From: Thermostichus lividus PCC 6715
Lineage (GTDB): Bacteria; Cyanobacteriota; Cyanobacteriia; Thermosynechococcales; Thermosynechococcaceae
Reading direction: 5' to 3'
NCBI RefSeq assembly: GCF_002754935.1
Contig: NZ_CP018092.1
Span: forward strand, 558,001-622,000
DNA: 64,000 nucleotides
Shown: in pieces, positions 40,621-50,463 of the stretch
Numbering within the stretch: position 1 is the first letter of the stretch
Layout: the number at the start of each line of letters is the position of its first letter
Position numbers and translations under genes: made by a program
Notes under the pieces: model-generated
What the model was told of the DNA's origin: nothing
Seen by the model: the letters and a program-made list of their open reading frames with translations, nothing else
Database searches by the model: none

Positions 40621-41289
40621 ATGGCTATTACCCGCCGCCTTTGTGCTAAACAACAACGAGCTTTGGAAATTCTCACCCGCCTCAAGCGTCTTTATCCAGA
40701 TGCCACCTGTAGTCTCAAGTTCGAGACTCCTGTGCAGTTACTGGTAGCCACTATCCTCTCAGCCCAGTGTACCGATGAGCGGGTGAACCAAGTCACACCG
40801 GCCTTATTTGAGCGCTTTCCGGATGCAGTGGCTTTTGCTAATGCCGATGTGGCAGAGCTAGAGCACTATATCAAATCCACCGGCTTCTATCGCAATAAAG
40901 CGCGGCATATTCAAGGGGCGTGTCGGCGGATTGTGGAGGTGTATGGCGGACAGGTGCCTAAGGTGATGGAGGATCTACTCTCACTACCGGGAGTGGCTCG
41001 CAAAACTGCTAATGTGGTACTGGCTCACGGCTTTGGTATTTTAGGTGGGGTAACGGTGGACACCCATGTCAAACGCCTCAGTCAGCGGTTTGGGCTAACC
41101 ACAGAAACAGACCCGGTGAAAATTGAGCGCGATCTCATGCGCTTAGTGCCCCAGCCTGATTGGGAGAATTGGTCTATTCGCCTGATCTATCATGGTCGTG
41201 CAGTGTGCCAAGCGCGCCAGCCCCATTGTGAGAGCTGTGAGCTAGTGGATCTGTGTGCGACGGGCAAACAACTCTTGGGGGTGCGCTGA
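40621..41289 (+). CDS. nth: Endonuclease III
   Basis: This base-excision repair glycosylase/AP lyase of 222 residues has the helix-hairpin-helix LLSLPGVARKTANVVL with the catalytic Lys, VDTHVKRLSQRFGL with the catalytic Asp, and the 4Fe-4S cluster loop C-x6-C-x2-C-x5-C in CQARQPHCESCELVDLC. It follows rseP by 36 bases and may share its transcript. Confidence 0.96.
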   Translation: MAITRRLCAKQQRALEILTRLKRLYPDATCSLKFETPVQLLVATILSAQCTDERVNQVTPALFERFPDAVAFANADVAELEHYIKSTGFYRNKARHIQGACRRIVEVYGGQVPKVMEDLLSLPGVARKTANVVLAHGFGILGGVTVDTHVKRLSQRFGLTTETDPVKIERDLMRLVPQPDWENWSIRLIYHGRAVCQARQPHCESCELVDLCATGKQLLGVR

Positions 41290-41372
41290 GGAGCGTCTCC
41301 CCGCAGGCTAAGATGCCTCTAACAAACTACAGTGTTCAATAGTGTTCAAAAGCAACTTTAGCGGCGATCGCC

Positions 41373-42362
41373 ATGGCGGATGCAATCACTGCGACCAGCC
41401 CCTTGATCCTCTGGACTAGCCTTGGTTTGGTACTGGGACGGTGGCTACCGGCAGTCATCCCCCAGTGGTTGGGTCGTGGCCTTTACTGGGTGGGGGTACC
41501 GCTACAAATCTTTGCCCTTGTGCACCACACTGACTTTACGGGTCTCATTTGGCTGTCGCCCGTCTTTGCCTTTTTGACGTTGGTGGTGGGCTATGTTGTA
41601 GCCCAGGTCTGTTACCCTTGGCAAGAACGCTATTTTCTGCCCCAATGGCTTCAGTACACACCGCCAACTTTAACTACAGCCTTGCCTGTGGCTGAAGCTC
41701 GACGCTTTCAGGGCAGCTACCTCATTTCTTGTATCCTTGGGAATACGGGCTTTGTGGGGTTAGGCGTAGCCATTCCCCTACTGGCAGCGGCGGATCTGCG
41801 CTGGGCCACCTTTTATGCTATTACCCAAAATGCCATTGGTACCTATGGTCTGGGGTCGTTTCTGGGACAGTACTACGGTAAAACGCACTCCCAATCTTGG
41901 TGGCAAGCTCTGGCTGTCCTCCCCACAGTACCCACCCTCTGGGCAGCGATGGCTGGATTTGCCACCCATGGGATGCTGTTTCCCCCAGGGGTTGAGTTCA
42001 TACTGCAACTGGATATTCGCGGCGTGATTCCCCTAGCCTTTGTCCTGACGGGGATTCGCTTAAGTCGGCTGCCGGGATGGCACAGTTTTGCGATGGCGAT
42101 CATCCCAGCCTTGGTTAAAACGTTGATCTTGCCCCTGCCGATGTTAGCGATTGTCTATGGTCTGGGGCTGCGGGGCGATCCCCTGCTGGCGATCGCCATC
42201 ATGACGAGTACCCCCACCGCCTTTGCCGCATTGATCCTTGCAGAAGAGTATGAGCTAAATGCAGAGCTACCACCGGCAGCCATTGCCCTGAGTACCCTAA
42301 GCTTTATTGCGGTGCTGCCCCTGTGGATTTTCCTGTGTCGCCATCTGCTGGTATTTGGTTGA
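41373..42362 (+). CDS. AEC (auxin efflux carrier)-like permease
   Basis: This 329-residue protein has about ten membrane helices. The stretch GSYLISCILGNTGFVGLGVAIPLL and the ending MTSTPTAFAALILAEEYELNAEL are typical of the AEC/membrane transport family. The substrate is unknown. Its 3' end overlaps the convergent VOC gene by 59 bases. Confidence 0.82.
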   Translation: MADAITATSPLILWTSLGLVLGRWLPAVIPQWLGRGLYWVGVPLQIFALVHHTDFTGLIWLSPVFAFLTLVVGYVVAQVCYPWQERYFLPQWLQYTPPTLTTALPVAEARRFQGSYLISCILGNTGFVGLGVAIPLLAAADLRWATFYAITQNAIGTYGLGSFLGQYYGKTHSQSWWQALAVLPTVPTLWAAMAGFATHGMLFPPGVEFILQLDIRGVIPLAFVLTGIRLSRLPGWHSFAMAIIPALVKTLILPLPMLAIVYGLGLRGDPLLAIAIMTSTPTAFAALILAEEYELNAELPPAAIALSTLSFIAVLPLWIFLCRHLLVFG

Positions 42363-42705
42363 GTTCAATGAGGTTGCCATCGGGATCCTGCACAAAAATG
42401 GCTGCGCGACCTGAGGCGCTGGTTTGCATAGGAATACCCGCCGCCGTGAGGGTTGCCTTCAGAGCATCTAAATTGGTAACCCCCAAAGCAAGGTGAGGGT
42501 TCCGTCCCCAGCGATCGCCATCTTGGAGCCGATTGGTCACATGGGGTGCTTGGATGAGGTGAATTTGCACCGCACCCACTTGGTACCACAACCCCGGAAA
42601 TGTCAGGGGGCGATCGACTCGGTGTAACCCGAGCAGCCCCTCATAAAAGGCAGCGGCACGATCAAGGTCAGTCACATTGATTGCTGTGTGCAAAAACAGC
42701 ATCAT
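42304..42705 (-). CDS. VOC-superfamily (glyoxalase/bleomycin resistance fold) protein
   Basis: Two beta-alpha-beta modules are visible: HTAINVTDLDRAAAFYEGLLGL with IHLIQAPH, and HLALGVTNLDALKATLTAAGI ending in IFVQDPDGNLIELNQ, where the Glu is a metal ligand in the family. At 133 residues it is a single-fold VOC protein. The reaction is unknown. The long overlap with the AEC gene means the last 19 codons of each share sequence. Confidence 0.85.
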   Translation of the reverse strand: MMLFLHTAINVTDLDRAAAFYEGLLGLHRVDRPLTFPGLWYQVGAVQIHLIQAPHVTNRLQDGDRWGRNPHLALGVTNLDALKATLTAAGIPMQTSASGRAAIFVQDPDGNLIELNQIPADGDTGKSTGAAPQ

Positions 42706-42759
42706 GACTGGGCGGGTTGGGTCACCCCCAAACGAATTTCAGAACAAAAGGATGCCATA

Positions 42760-43239
42760 CTAAAAGCCGCCAAAGCGCTTCAAAATACTGGTGCGCAGTC
42801 GCAGATTGGGGCTGGCAAACCACAACCGCTCTTCCGAGTACATGGTTTCGTACTCTGTAATCAGCGTGAGCGCACCATCACTGCCCATACTAAAGCGACC
42901 CGCCACTGGTGCTTTCTCGGCATAGCCCATCTCCCGCAGCAACTTGCCTTCGTGGGTTGATCCGTCCCCCATAATCGGTACAAGCACCGTTGATCCCTCG
43001 TGCTTTTCAGCATCCCATTCCATCGTGCCATCCCAACTAACCCGCGCCCCACAAATGGCCCATTGCGGATCCATTTCGTACTGCTGGCACAGGGCAATCA
43101 CCGCCGGATCATCCACACTCAGTAAATCAATCGTTAGTTGAGACTTGCCCGACTCAGTTTGCTTAAAGGCAAGATGATGACTTGTGCGCTGGGAAAACCA
43201 ACGACCAGCACTCTGAGCAAAAAAATCGCGGATATCCAT
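42760..43239 (-). CDS. cpcS: Phycobiliprotein chromophore lyase CpcS/CpeS
   Basis: Starting at [22 protein letters not shown] (43237-43239) the 159-residue protein has the CpcS lipocalin-like fold: [71 protein letters not shown]. CpcS-type lyases attach phycocyanobilin to Cys84 of allophycocyanin and phycocyanin beta. An upstream in-frame ATG at 43254 is less likely as the start. Confidence 0.93.
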   Translation of the reverse strand: MDIRDFFAQSAGRWFSQRTSHHLAFKQTESGKSQLTIDLLSVDDPAVIALCQQYEMDPQWAICGARVSWDGTMEWDAEKHEGSTVLVPIMGDGSTHEGKLLREMGYAEKAPVAGRFSMGSDGALTLITEYETMYSEERLWFASPNLRLRTSILKRFGGF

Positions 43240-43474
43240 GCTAACCCCATGCAACTATAGCTAGATAGACGAGTCGATTTACAGCATTGCCACCCTAGGC
43301 CGAAGAATCAACAACATAAGCGTTGACTCCTTGATCTAGGGTACTACAGCCAATTTCCCTCAGTGTTGGCAATGACCAGCTTGGCGCCATGGCGACAAAT
43401 TCCCTGAACAAATTGTAACAATATGTAAACGAGATTAAGATTTAAGATAGAAGTAAGGTTGTCCCCATTGCCCT

Positions 43475-43804
43475 ATGTTGCACTCCAATTTACCTGAACC
43501 CCAACTCCTCAAGGTGTTACTGGAACCGTTGCTTGACGATTTCCAAGACTGGTTTAGCCGTGCTCAATCCCTGTTGCGGACGGAGGTCATGCCGTTTTTA
43601 GAGGTTGCTGACCAGCAAGCCCTGTTGAGTCGAGTGGATGCCGCCCTAAATGATGTGGTTGCGACCCAAAGTCTATTTCGAGCAACAGAAGGGCAGGTTG
43701 GCGTGGATACGCATGTATTAATGCAATGGCATACGCTGTTGATGGAGTGCTGGCAGGTTGCCCACCACTATCGCCTATCCAAATCCAATGGTTGTCACAC
43801 TTAA
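43475..43804 (+). CDS. DUF2605 family protein
   Basis: A 109-residue soluble, mostly helical protein with LLKVLLEPLLDDFQDWFSRAQSLL and HVLMQWHTLLMECWQVAHHYRLS, which I recognise as the cyanobacterial family DUF2605. Function is unknown. It begins a same-strand trio with a DUF2973 protein and a GTPase. Confidence 0.75.
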   Translation: MLHSNLPEPQLLKVLLEPLLDDFQDWFSRAQSLLRTEVMPFLEVADQQALLSRVDAALNDVVATQSLFRATEGQVGVDTHVLMQWHTLLMECWQVAHHYRLSKSNGCHT

Positions 43805-43849
43805 ACGTCTTTTATTGTCTTAAACTCTTGGCTCGGAGGTGCTCTTTTC

Positions 43850-44140
43850 ATGTTGCAGTTGCTTTACATTGTTGCCTTTACGGTACTGGCACTATTGGCA
43901 ATGGCCAACCTTATTCGGAGTTTGTTGACCTTAGGGATTGAATCGCAGCGACAGTCTGCCGCCCCTCGGGGGCGAACCGTTAGCCATCCCGAACTGCTCG
44001 ATAGCCATGGCCATGTCATTGATGAGCCATTACTGGTGATGCGCTCCCTAAGTGTGGAGGATGCCCGGGCACAACTGGATGCGATCTATCGCGAGTCTCC
44101 CAGCTACGGTGATGATCAGCGTGGTGAAAGCCAACGTTAA
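43850..44140 (+). CDS. DUF2973 family small membrane protein
   Basis: The 96-residue protein has one N-terminal membrane helix (LLYIVAFTVLALLAMANLI) and a hydrophilic tail with RTVSHPELLDSHGHVIDEPLLVMRSLSVEDARAQLDAIY, the DUF2973 pattern. Function is unknown. Its 3' end overlaps the start region of the following GTPase. Confidence 0.78.
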   Translation: MLQLLYIVAFTVLALLAMANLIRSLLTLGIESQRQSAAPRGRTVSHPELLDSHGHVIDEPLLVMRSLSVEDARAQLDAIYRESPSYGDDQRGESQR

Positions 44141-45311
44141 GCCACTCCCCCAGTATCTGCGATCGCTAACCCGCTGGTTTCAGGTGGATGCCACGGCCTT
44201 GGCAGAGGTGTTGGCAACAGCGCGGCAACAGCTTCCTGTGACCGAAGTTCTACTGATTGGCAAGCCCCAATCGGGTAAAAGTTCAATTGTGCGAGGGATG
44301 ACGGGAGCCTCCCCAAGTATTGTGGGTTCGGGCTTTCGCCCCCATACACGTCAGACGCAACGCTATCACTACCCGACAGCGGATTTACCCCTGATCACCT
44401 TTACCGACACGGTGGGGTTAGGGGAAACCCCAGCCCAGACAGAGCAGGTGGTGGCGGAACTGGATCACCTTCTGCGGGAGAGTCAGCGGGCACGGGTGAT
44501 TATTCTAACCCTGAAAGTCACAGACTTTGCCAGCGATCGCCTCTATCAGGTGGCCAAGGAACTCAAACGCCATCATCCCGACATTCCCTTTTTAGTGGCA
44601 GTTACCTGCTTGCACGAGTTATATCCACCCAGCCAAGAGAATCATCCGCCCTACCCGCCGGACTTCCCTGATCTCACCTTGGCGATCGCAGGGTTAACAG
44701 AGCGCTTTGCTGACATTAGCGATCGCGTGGTTCCGATTGACTTTACCTTGGAGGAAGATGGCTACACACCGCTGTTCTACGGGTTTGAATCCTTAGCAGC
44801 AACCCTAGAAACTGTGCTGCCCAAGGCAGAGGCTCATATGCTGCGGCAGCTGGTGGTGCACTCAGACCTTGGCGATCGCCTTGCCCCACTCTATCGCCAA
44901 GTGGGACGGCGTTACATTGCGCCCTTTGCGGTGATGGCGGGCACGCTCTCGGCGGTACCCTTTCCCTTTGCCACGATGCCGGTCTTGGTAGCAGTGCAGG
45001 TGGTGATGGTGATTCTGCTCGGGCAGCTGTACGGTCAAACGCTGTCACCATCGCAAGCTGGGGGAATTTTAACCACGATTGGCGGTGGGTTTGTCGCCCG
45101 CTTGATCGGTCAGCAGTTGATTAAGTTCGTTCCTGGGGTGGGGTCGGTGCTCGCTGCCTCCTGGGCTGCGGCCTATACTTGGGCATTGGGAGAGGCAGCC
45201 TGCGTCTATTTTGGTGATCTCATGGGAGGGAAAACCCCGGATCTGGAACGGATTCAGCAGGTGTTACAGGACACCCTCACCTCGGCAAAACTCAACCTAA
45301 CCAGGTCTTAG
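44112..45311 (+). CDS. Membrane-associated GTPase with DUF697-like C-terminal domain
   Basis: The G domain shows P-loop GKPQSGKSS, G3 DTVGLGETP, and VAVTCLHELY in place of a canonical NKxD, as in several small Era-like relatives. The C-terminal 150 residues hold two hydrophobic hairpins (FAVMAGTLSAVPFPFATMPVLVAV and GGFVARLIGQQLIKFVPGVGSVLAA) typical of DUF697. The start is uncertain; ATG 44112 fits within the overlap with the DUF2973 gene, and later GTG starts are possible. Its role is unknown. Confidence 0.8.
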   Translation: MISVVKANVKPLPQYLRSLTRWFQVDATALAEVLATARQQLPVTEVLLIGKPQSGKSSIVRGMTGASPSIVGSGFRPHTRQTQRYHYPTADLPLITFTDTVGLGETPAQTEQVVAELDHLLRESQRARVIILTLKVTDFASDRLYQVAKELKRHHPDIPFLVAVTCLHELYPPSQENHPPYPPDFPDLTLAIAGLTERFADISDRVVPIDFTLEEDGYTPLFYGFESLAATLETVLPKAEAHMLRQLVVHSDLGDRLAPLYRQVGRRYIAPFAVMAGTLSAVPFPFATMPVLVAVQVVMVILLGQLYGQTLSPSQAGGILTTIGGGFVARLIGQQLIKFVPGVGSVLAASWAAAYTWALGEAACVYFGDLMGGKTPDLERIQQVLQDTLTSAKLNLTRS

Positions 45312-47590
45312 AAAATTCCATCATTGCTGGCATCGAGATTGGCCGTTAGCGCGGTTTTGGGGGTCCAGCGGATCTCGCCATCCCTGCCGACAATAAAATA
45401 GGGAATATTTTTTTGCTGTAGGGCTGTACTGATCTGTGGTGCCAGCCGTGCCTGACTAAAAATAATCGCTTTAGGCTGAATGTGCTCTAACAGTTGCAGG
45501 TCAAACCGACGCCCCCACCACCAGAGAACATCCGGGGTAGCGACAGGGGCACCCCTCAACCAGTGGTGCTGGTCAGCGGCAGGATCGCTAATAAATAACC
45601 AATCACTGCGACCAAGGTTGAACCGAAGAATCGCAGGATCGGCTCGTTGTACTGTAATCTCAACGTTCCCCAAGCGGCTCGGTTGCTGGGGCAGCAAAGT
45701 GTGGTGTTCAACGGGTAGGGCTGCCAGCATTTGCTGATAGGCAGGGTCGCTGTTGGCCGTGGCCACGGTAGTGAGGCGACGCAGGGGGGTGGTGGCATGA
45801 ACGTCAAGCCAGTTCTGGGATCGGCGATCGCTGGCAATCGCCCAATCAATTCGGTTAATGCCCTCTTGGGCTAAAAATGCGGTCAAAACATGGGGATCCC
45901 CAGCATTGAGGGCGATCGTCCCCGCCGGTTGCTGAATGACCAACATCGGCACACGGGTTGTAGCTAAGACAGTGGCTTGAAACAGCATCTGCTGGCGGAT
46001 GAGGAAGGGCAGTACCACGAGGGCTAACCCAACGGTAAAGACGGCAAGCCAGCGGTGTTGCCACCATGGGTGCCACCACACCAGCACGATCAGGGCATAC
46101 AGCACCACCACTTGTCCCCAGCCGAGGGTGCCCAACGCAATGGTTGCGCCCGGCCATTGGCCAATGTGCTGCACGAACCAGACCAATAGCTCCGTTGGCC
46201 AGTAGAGCACGGTGGCAATGCTAGCTCCAATCGTTGGCAGGAGTAACGCGCCAAGGGCACTGATGAAACCGCCGACGGTCAGCATGACGAGGAGAAAGGT
46301 CGTGAGGACATTGGCAAGGAGACCATATACGGGAAAGACACCAAAAATTGCTAGGGATAGGGGAAAAACCCAAATCGTCGCCGCCAAAGGAACAGCTAGC
46401 GGATTCCGGAGGACTCCGGGGCACCAGTCAAGGCGATCGCTAATGGGTTGGCTACTAACAATCAGCCCAAGGGTGGCTAAAAAACTCAGTTGAAAGCCAA
46501 TGTCCTCAATCCAAAGGGGATTATAAAGCAGCATGCCACAGGCGATCGCTAGCAAGGCGCCTAGGGGCTGCACCTTTTGGTTGCCTGCTAAGGCCGCTAA
46601 ACTGGCTAACCCCATCAGCCCCGCCCGAATGGCCGACGGTGCAAAGCCACTGAGGCACACAAAGAGGATCAGAACGCCACCGCCACAACTGTACCGCCAA
46701 CGCTCAGGGAACGGGCGCACTAGGGTTAACGCTACCGTTAAGAGGATAGCCGTATGGAACCCTGATGCAGCCAAGGCATGGGAAAGCCCCACCCGCCGAA
46801 AGGCATCCCGCAGCTCAAAGGGCACCGCTACCGCTCGTGACCCCAGCACCATGGCCGACACTAATGAGCCATGGCGATCGCCTAAACCTGCCCGATGCGC
46901 TGCGGTAATGCGCTGCCGAATCGCCCACAACCCCCAACCGGAGCCGTGATCAAGCCCCCTAAGCTCTTCGCCCGTTAACCCAGCAAAGGTGTTCTGGAGT
47001 TGCAACTGGCGCTGAAAATTAAAGGTGCGGATAAAACGACTGCCACTGGGGCGGGGACGGTAGAGGGTTCCTTTGACTTCAATGCGTTGACCTGGATGGA
47101 GATCGGCGGCGATCGTCCCGGGCAGCGTCACGTAAAGACGGCCACTGGCACGACCCCGCAATAGTGCATCCTGACTGGCCTGTTGGCTGACATTGCGATA
47201 CTGCTCCACCGCCATAAAAAAGCGCAGCCGTCCAGCACGGTTGGGCAATGGGGTGGTTTGGACAACACCCGTCACCGCAACGGTGGGGGGCAAGTTGAGG
47301 TCTGCCAACCGCCTAACCACCCCGCTAATATCCGTGACTGTGGGCTGAGGCGTGCGCAGCCACAGGTAGCTCATGGCCAGCAGGGCAACGACGGTGGCGA
47401 TTGCCACACTGCGAGAGGTAGGAAGCCGCAGCCAGAGGGAGCGTCCCCAACGCTGTCGCCGTAGCCACCAGCACAAGCCTCCAGTGCCTAGGACAATCAG
47501 CCAGCCCCCTTGAACAAGGGTAAGGATGCAACCTGCGATGAAGGCGATCGCCCACAACACAAGATCGTTCCTAGGAACCGTGCTGACCAT
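45308..47590 (-). CDS. comEC: ComEC/Rec2-family DNA uptake channel
   Basis: The 760-residue protein has an N-terminal OB-like domain (VTGVVQTTPLPNRAGRLRFF), then the Competence domain with SALVLG-type AMVLGSRAVAVPFELRDAFRRVGLSHALAASGFHTAIL and about ten membrane helices. The C-terminal metallo-beta-lactamase-like domain is reduced: its metal ligands are not obvious (FISDPAADQHHW remains). It imports single-stranded DNA in natural transformation, which agrees with the competence of Thermosynechococcus. Its stop overlaps the convergent GTPase stop. Confidence 0.9.
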   Translation of the reverse strand: MVSTVPRNDLVLWAIAFIAGCILTLVQGGWLIVLGTGGLCWWLRRQRWGRSLWLRLPTSRSVAIATVVALLAMSYLWLRTPQPTVTDISGVVRRLADLNLPPTVAVTGVVQTTPLPNRAGRLRFFMAVEQYRNVSQQASQDALLRGRASGRLYVTLPGTIAADLHPGQRIEVKGTLYRPRPSGSRFIRTFNFQRQLQLQNTFAGLTGEELRGLDHGSGWGLWAIRQRITAAHRAGLGDRHGSLVSAMVLGSRAVAVPFELRDAFRRVGLSHALAASGFHTAILLTVALTLVRPFPERWRYSCGGGVLILFVCLSGFAPSAIRAGLMGLASLAALAGNQKVQPLGALLAIACGMLLYNPLWIEDIGFQLSFLATLGLIVSSQPISDRLDWCPGVLRNPLAVPLAATIWVFPLSLAIFGVFPVYGLLANVLTTFLLVMLTVGGFISALGALLLPTIGASIATVLYWPTELLVWFVQHIGQWPGATIALGTLGWGQVVVLYALIVLVWWHPWWQHRWLAVFTVGLALVVLPFLIRQQMLFQATVLATTRVPMLVIQQPAGTIALNAGDPHVLTAFLAQEGINRIDWAIASDRRSQNWLDVHATTPLRRLTTVATANSDPAYQQMLAALPVEHHTLLPQQPSRLGNVEITVQRADPAILRFNLGRSDWLFISDPAADQHHWLRGAPVATPDVLWWWGRRFDLQLLEHIQPKAIIFSQARLAPQISTALQQKNIPYFIVGRDGEIRWTPKTALTANLDASNDGIF

Positions 47591-47661
47591 CAGAGCAATC
47601 TATCCCCTCGTGGCCAGATAACCTCTAACGACTCCGCCGCCGTCTGAGGTCACCCTGCTGT

Positions 47662-47958
47662 TTAAGGCACGGCAGAACTAAGGGGCATCAGAGGCTTTTT
47701 TGCCATTTCCTCATCAATTGTCAGATCCTGAGGCCGACACCGCAATACTTCGACATCAAAGCCTTCAGCACCTTCTGCTTTCAAATCTTCAAGGTAACCG
47801 TCCTTTTCCTTATCGGCTTCGGCTGGAGTGAGAAACGGCCCAAAGTAGTAGATGCAGTGGGGCTGCTGTGTTTCAACCTTGACCCACCACGCTAAACCAA
47901 TTTCATTGACAACATTGGCCAGCCAGCCAGTAAAGGTTGTGTTATTATCGCCAACCAT
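47662..47958 (-). CDS. DUF1816 family protein
   Basis: A 98-residue protein with AWWVKVETQQPHCIYYFGPF, EADKEKDGYLEDLKAEGAEGF and VLRCRPQDLTIDEE. This is the cyanobacterial family DUF1816, related in part to CpcD-like linker regions; the function is unknown. A GGAGGA ribosome binding site lies nine bases before the ATG. Confidence 0.8.
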   Translation of the reverse strand: MVGDNNTTFTGWLANVVNEIGLAWWVKVETQQPHCIYYFGPFLTPAEADKEKDGYLEDLKAEGAEGFDVEVLRCRPQDLTIDEEMAKKPLMPLSSAVP

Positions 47959-48270
47959 TTAGTATATTCCTCCGGTAATTGCCTAACGACCCCAACCAAT
48001 CTGGTTCGCTCTCTATTTGTGTATAACTGATCCCCTCACAAATGTGTATGCGGAAAATTCCAAACCATAAATTGTCATATTTATTTACGTCTAGGATCAG
48101 AATTGATGCAGATCAACCCAATCTATCGCCTTGAGCAATGGTGACAATTTTAGAATGTTGGGAATACTTCAAGTCCTCTAGGGTAGAAGCGTGAGACCAC
48201 TGAATTGCCGACATTATCGAAGCTTTGGTAAATTATGGAGTGCTCCCTACCAAATATAGCGTAAGCGTTT
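47959..48270. other. Intergenic region between DUF1816 and DUF2085 genes
   Basis: These 312 bases are AT-richer than the flanking genes and hold the divergent promoters. I see no RNA gene, repeat or NtcA box. A conspicuously T/A-rich stretch lies at about 48050-48105. Confidence 0.35.
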
Positions 48271-48768
48271 ATGAACCGACGGCGATCGCCCGCCTCGCTC
48301 TGGCTAGACACCCTTCTTGCTGCTCTACTCCTTGGGCCGTTGTTGGCTCCATTCTTAGCGGCCAGTCAGTTTCTGTTTTTACCCCGGATTGCCCACATTA
48401 TCTACACCATGGGGAACCACGTCTGTCCCCAACCAGAGATGGGCGTGGTGTTGGCACCCCCTTGGACGATGGCTGTGTGTATGCGCTGTTATGGGACGTT
48501 GATGGCCGTCTTGCTGACCCGCGTGTGGATTGGGCGATCGCCCGCCGCTCAGGAATGGTACTGGCTGCATCAGTACGGGGGCCGTGGCTGGGCAGTTGCC
48601 ATCCTGTTAATGTTGTTTTACCCCCTAGAGTGGGCATTACAACACTACGGTGTCTGGGACTACTCTAACTGGGTGGTCTTTCCCTTTGGCGCGATCGCTG
48701 GCTTAGGGCTTGGCCTGTTAATCATGCCGCGCCTATACCCCAAAGCTTCCTTGGCGGCGTCCCATTGA
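48271..48768 (+). CDS. DUF2085 family membrane protein
   Basis: A 165-residue protein with four hydrophobic segments and the conserved motif HVCPQPE...PWTMAVCMRCYGTLMAVLL, in which a CxxC and upstream Cys/His may bind a metal. YPLEWALQHYGVWDYSN and GLGLGLLIMP follow. This is DUF2085; function unknown. It lies just upstream of glnA on the same strand, but glnA has its own promoter. Confidence 0.8.
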   Translation: MNRRRSPASLWLDTLLAALLLGPLLAPFLAASQFLFLPRIAHIIYTMGNHVCPQPEMGVVLAPPWTMAVCMRCYGTLMAVLLTRVWIGRSPAAQEWYWLHQYGGRGWAVAILLMLFYPLEWALQHYGVWDYSNWVVFPFGAIAGLGLGLLIMPRLYPKASLAASH

Positions 48769-48819
48769 GGAACCACCGTTCGTAAGGAATCATGCTGCAA
48801 CGAGAATCAAGGCTTTTTG

Positions 48820-48862
48820 GTAGCCTGCGATACAAAAAACGGTGAAGTCAACTTTCTACCAT
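48820..48862 (+). promoter_or_regulatory. NtcA-activated promoter of glnA
   Basis: A perfect GTA-N8-TAC box (GTAGCCTGCGATAC, 48820-48833) is followed after 23 bases by TACCAT (48857-48862), a TAN3T -10 element. This exactly matches the consensus for class II NtcA promoters and predicts activation at high 2-oxoglutarate (low nitrogen). Confidence 0.88.
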
Positions 48863-48907
48863 AGATTGTCGCTGCGGTGCGCCCAAACATAGAAGGAGTA
48901 ACCTTAC

Positions 48908-50323
48908 ATGGCAACGCCCCAAGAAATCCTTGATTTGATCAACAGCAAGTACGAGTTAATCGACTTGAAATTTATTGACATGCCCGGAACATGGCAACAC
49001 TTGACCGTTCACAAGAGCCAATTAAATGAAAGCTCGTTTAGCGATGGTGTTGCCTTTGACGGCTCCAGCATTCGCGGTTGGAAAGCCATCAACGAATCCG
49101 ACATGATGATGGTGCCCGATCCTGAGACAGCGTGGGAAGATCCCTTCATGAAAGAACCCACCCTCAGCATGATCTGCACTATTAAAGACCCTCGCACTGG
49201 TGAACTCTACGATCGCTGTCCCCGCTCCATTGCCACCCGTGCCATTGAATACCTAAAAGCCACTGGCATTGGCGATACGGCATTCTTTGGGCCAGAAGCT
49301 GAGTTTTTCGTCTTTGATGATGTTCGCTACGACCAAAATCAAAAATCGGGCTACTACTATATTGATAGCGCTGAAGGTCTTTGGAACACTGGCCGTGAAG
49401 AAGACGGTGGCAACCTTGGCTACAAAATCCGCGGCAAAGAAGGGTATTTCCCCGTTGCGCCAACGGATACCCTCCAAGACTTGCGTACGGAAATGCTCTT
49501 AACGATGGCCAAATGTGGGGTACCCATTGAAAAACACCACCACGAAGTGGCAACGGGGGGTCAGTGCGAGTTGGGTCTGCGCTTTGGCACCCTTATTCAA
49601 GCAGCAGACTGGCTGATGACCTATAAGTATTGTGTCAAGAACGTGGCGCGCAAGCACGGTAAAGTGGCTACCTTCATGCCCAAGCCAGTGTTCAATGACA
49701 ATGGCTCCGGCATGCACACCCACCAATCGATTTGGAAAGATGGTCAGCCGCTCTTTTGGGGCGATGGCTATGCCAACCTCAGCCAAACCGCTCTTTGGTA
49801 CATTGGTGGTATTCTTAAGCATGCCCCAGCGCTGTTGGCCTTCACCAACCCGACGACTAACTCCTACAAGCGTCTAGTGCCGGGGTTTGAAGCACCGGTG
49901 AACTTAGCCTACTCCCAAGGCAACCGCTCCGCGTCTGTGCGGATTCCGCTGACCGGCACAAACCCGAAAGCAAAGCGCTTAGAGTTTCGCTGCCCCGATG
50001 CCACCAGTAACCCCTACTTAGCCTTTGCCGCCATGCTGTGTGCAGGGATTGACGGTATTAAAAATCAAATTGATCCTGGTAGCCCGCTGGATGTCGATAT
50101 CTACGACCTCAGCCCTGAAGAGCTGGCCAAAATTCCCTCTACCCCTGGTTCTTTGATGGCAGCGCTAGAAAATCTGCAAAAGGATCATAGCTTCTTGACC
50201 GCTGGTGGGGTCTTTAGCGAAGACTTTATCCTCAACTGGATTCAGTACAAACTCGACACCGAAGTGATTCCGATGTCACTGCGTCCCCATCCCTACGAGT
50301 TTGCCCTTTACTTCGATGCCTAG
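48908..50323 (+). CDS. glnA: Glutamine synthetase type I
   Basis: The 471-residue enzyme forms glutamine from glutamate, ammonia and ATP as a dodecamer. It shows [70 protein letters not shown] and [15 protein letters not shown] Tyr sits in the adenylylation-loop position ([10 protein letters not shown]), but cyanobacterial GS is controlled mainly by the inactivating factors IF7 and IF17; a gifB gene lies at 62244. A GGAG ribosome binding site precedes the ATG and an NtcA promoter lies upstream. Confidence 0.98.
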   Translation: MATPQEILDLINSKYELIDLKFIDMPGTWQHLTVHKSQLNESSFSDGVAFDGSSIRGWKAINESDMMMVPDPETAWEDPFMKEPTLSMICTIKDPRTGELYDRCPRSIATRAIEYLKATGIGDTAFFGPEAEFFVFDDVRYDQNQKSGYYYIDSAEGLWNTGREEDGGNLGYKIRGKEGYFPVAPTDTLQDLRTEMLLTMAKCGVPIEKHHHEVATGGQCELGLRFGTLIQAADWLMTYKYCVKNVARKHGKVATFMPKPVFNDNGSGMHTHQSIWKDGQPLFWGDGYANLSQTALWYIGGILKHAPALLAFTNPTTNSYKRLVPGFEAPVNLAYSQGNRSASVRIPLTGTNPKAKRLEFRCPDATSNPYLAFAAMLCAGIDGIKNQIDPGSPLDVDIYDLSPEELAKIPSTPGSLMAALENLQKDHSFLTAGGVFSEDFILNWIQYKLDTEVIPMSLRPHPYEFALYFDA

Positions 50324-50348
50324 GCGCATTGAAGACTAAAAGTAGCTC

Positions 50349-50380
50349 AGAGGTGGTTCCAAAAGAGCCGCCTCTTTTTT
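50349..50380 (+). terminator. Rho-independent terminator of glnA
   Basis: Stem AGAGGTGGTTC (50349-50359) pairs with GAGCCGCCTCT (50365-50375), using G-U pairs, around a short A-rich loop and is followed by a run of six T. It lies 26 bases after the glnA stop. Confidence 0.85.
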
Positions 50381-50463
50381 AGTGAGGTTTAGCAATGTGA
50401 ATAAAACAATGTGAATAAAAACCAAAAATCTACAGAATCCTTGCGAGAAAAGCTGCAGGAACC

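Noticed and set aside
43390-43474. NtcA box upstream of the DUF2605 gene
   Set aside because: Several GTA and TAC-like triplets occur in the AT-rich leader, but none has the N8 spacing with a suitable -10.
48840-48907. Glutamine riboswitch in front of glnA
   Set aside because: The short leader after the NtcA promoter lacks the GGAAGTAGG and GAAGGAACGCGCC blocks that are present before gifB.
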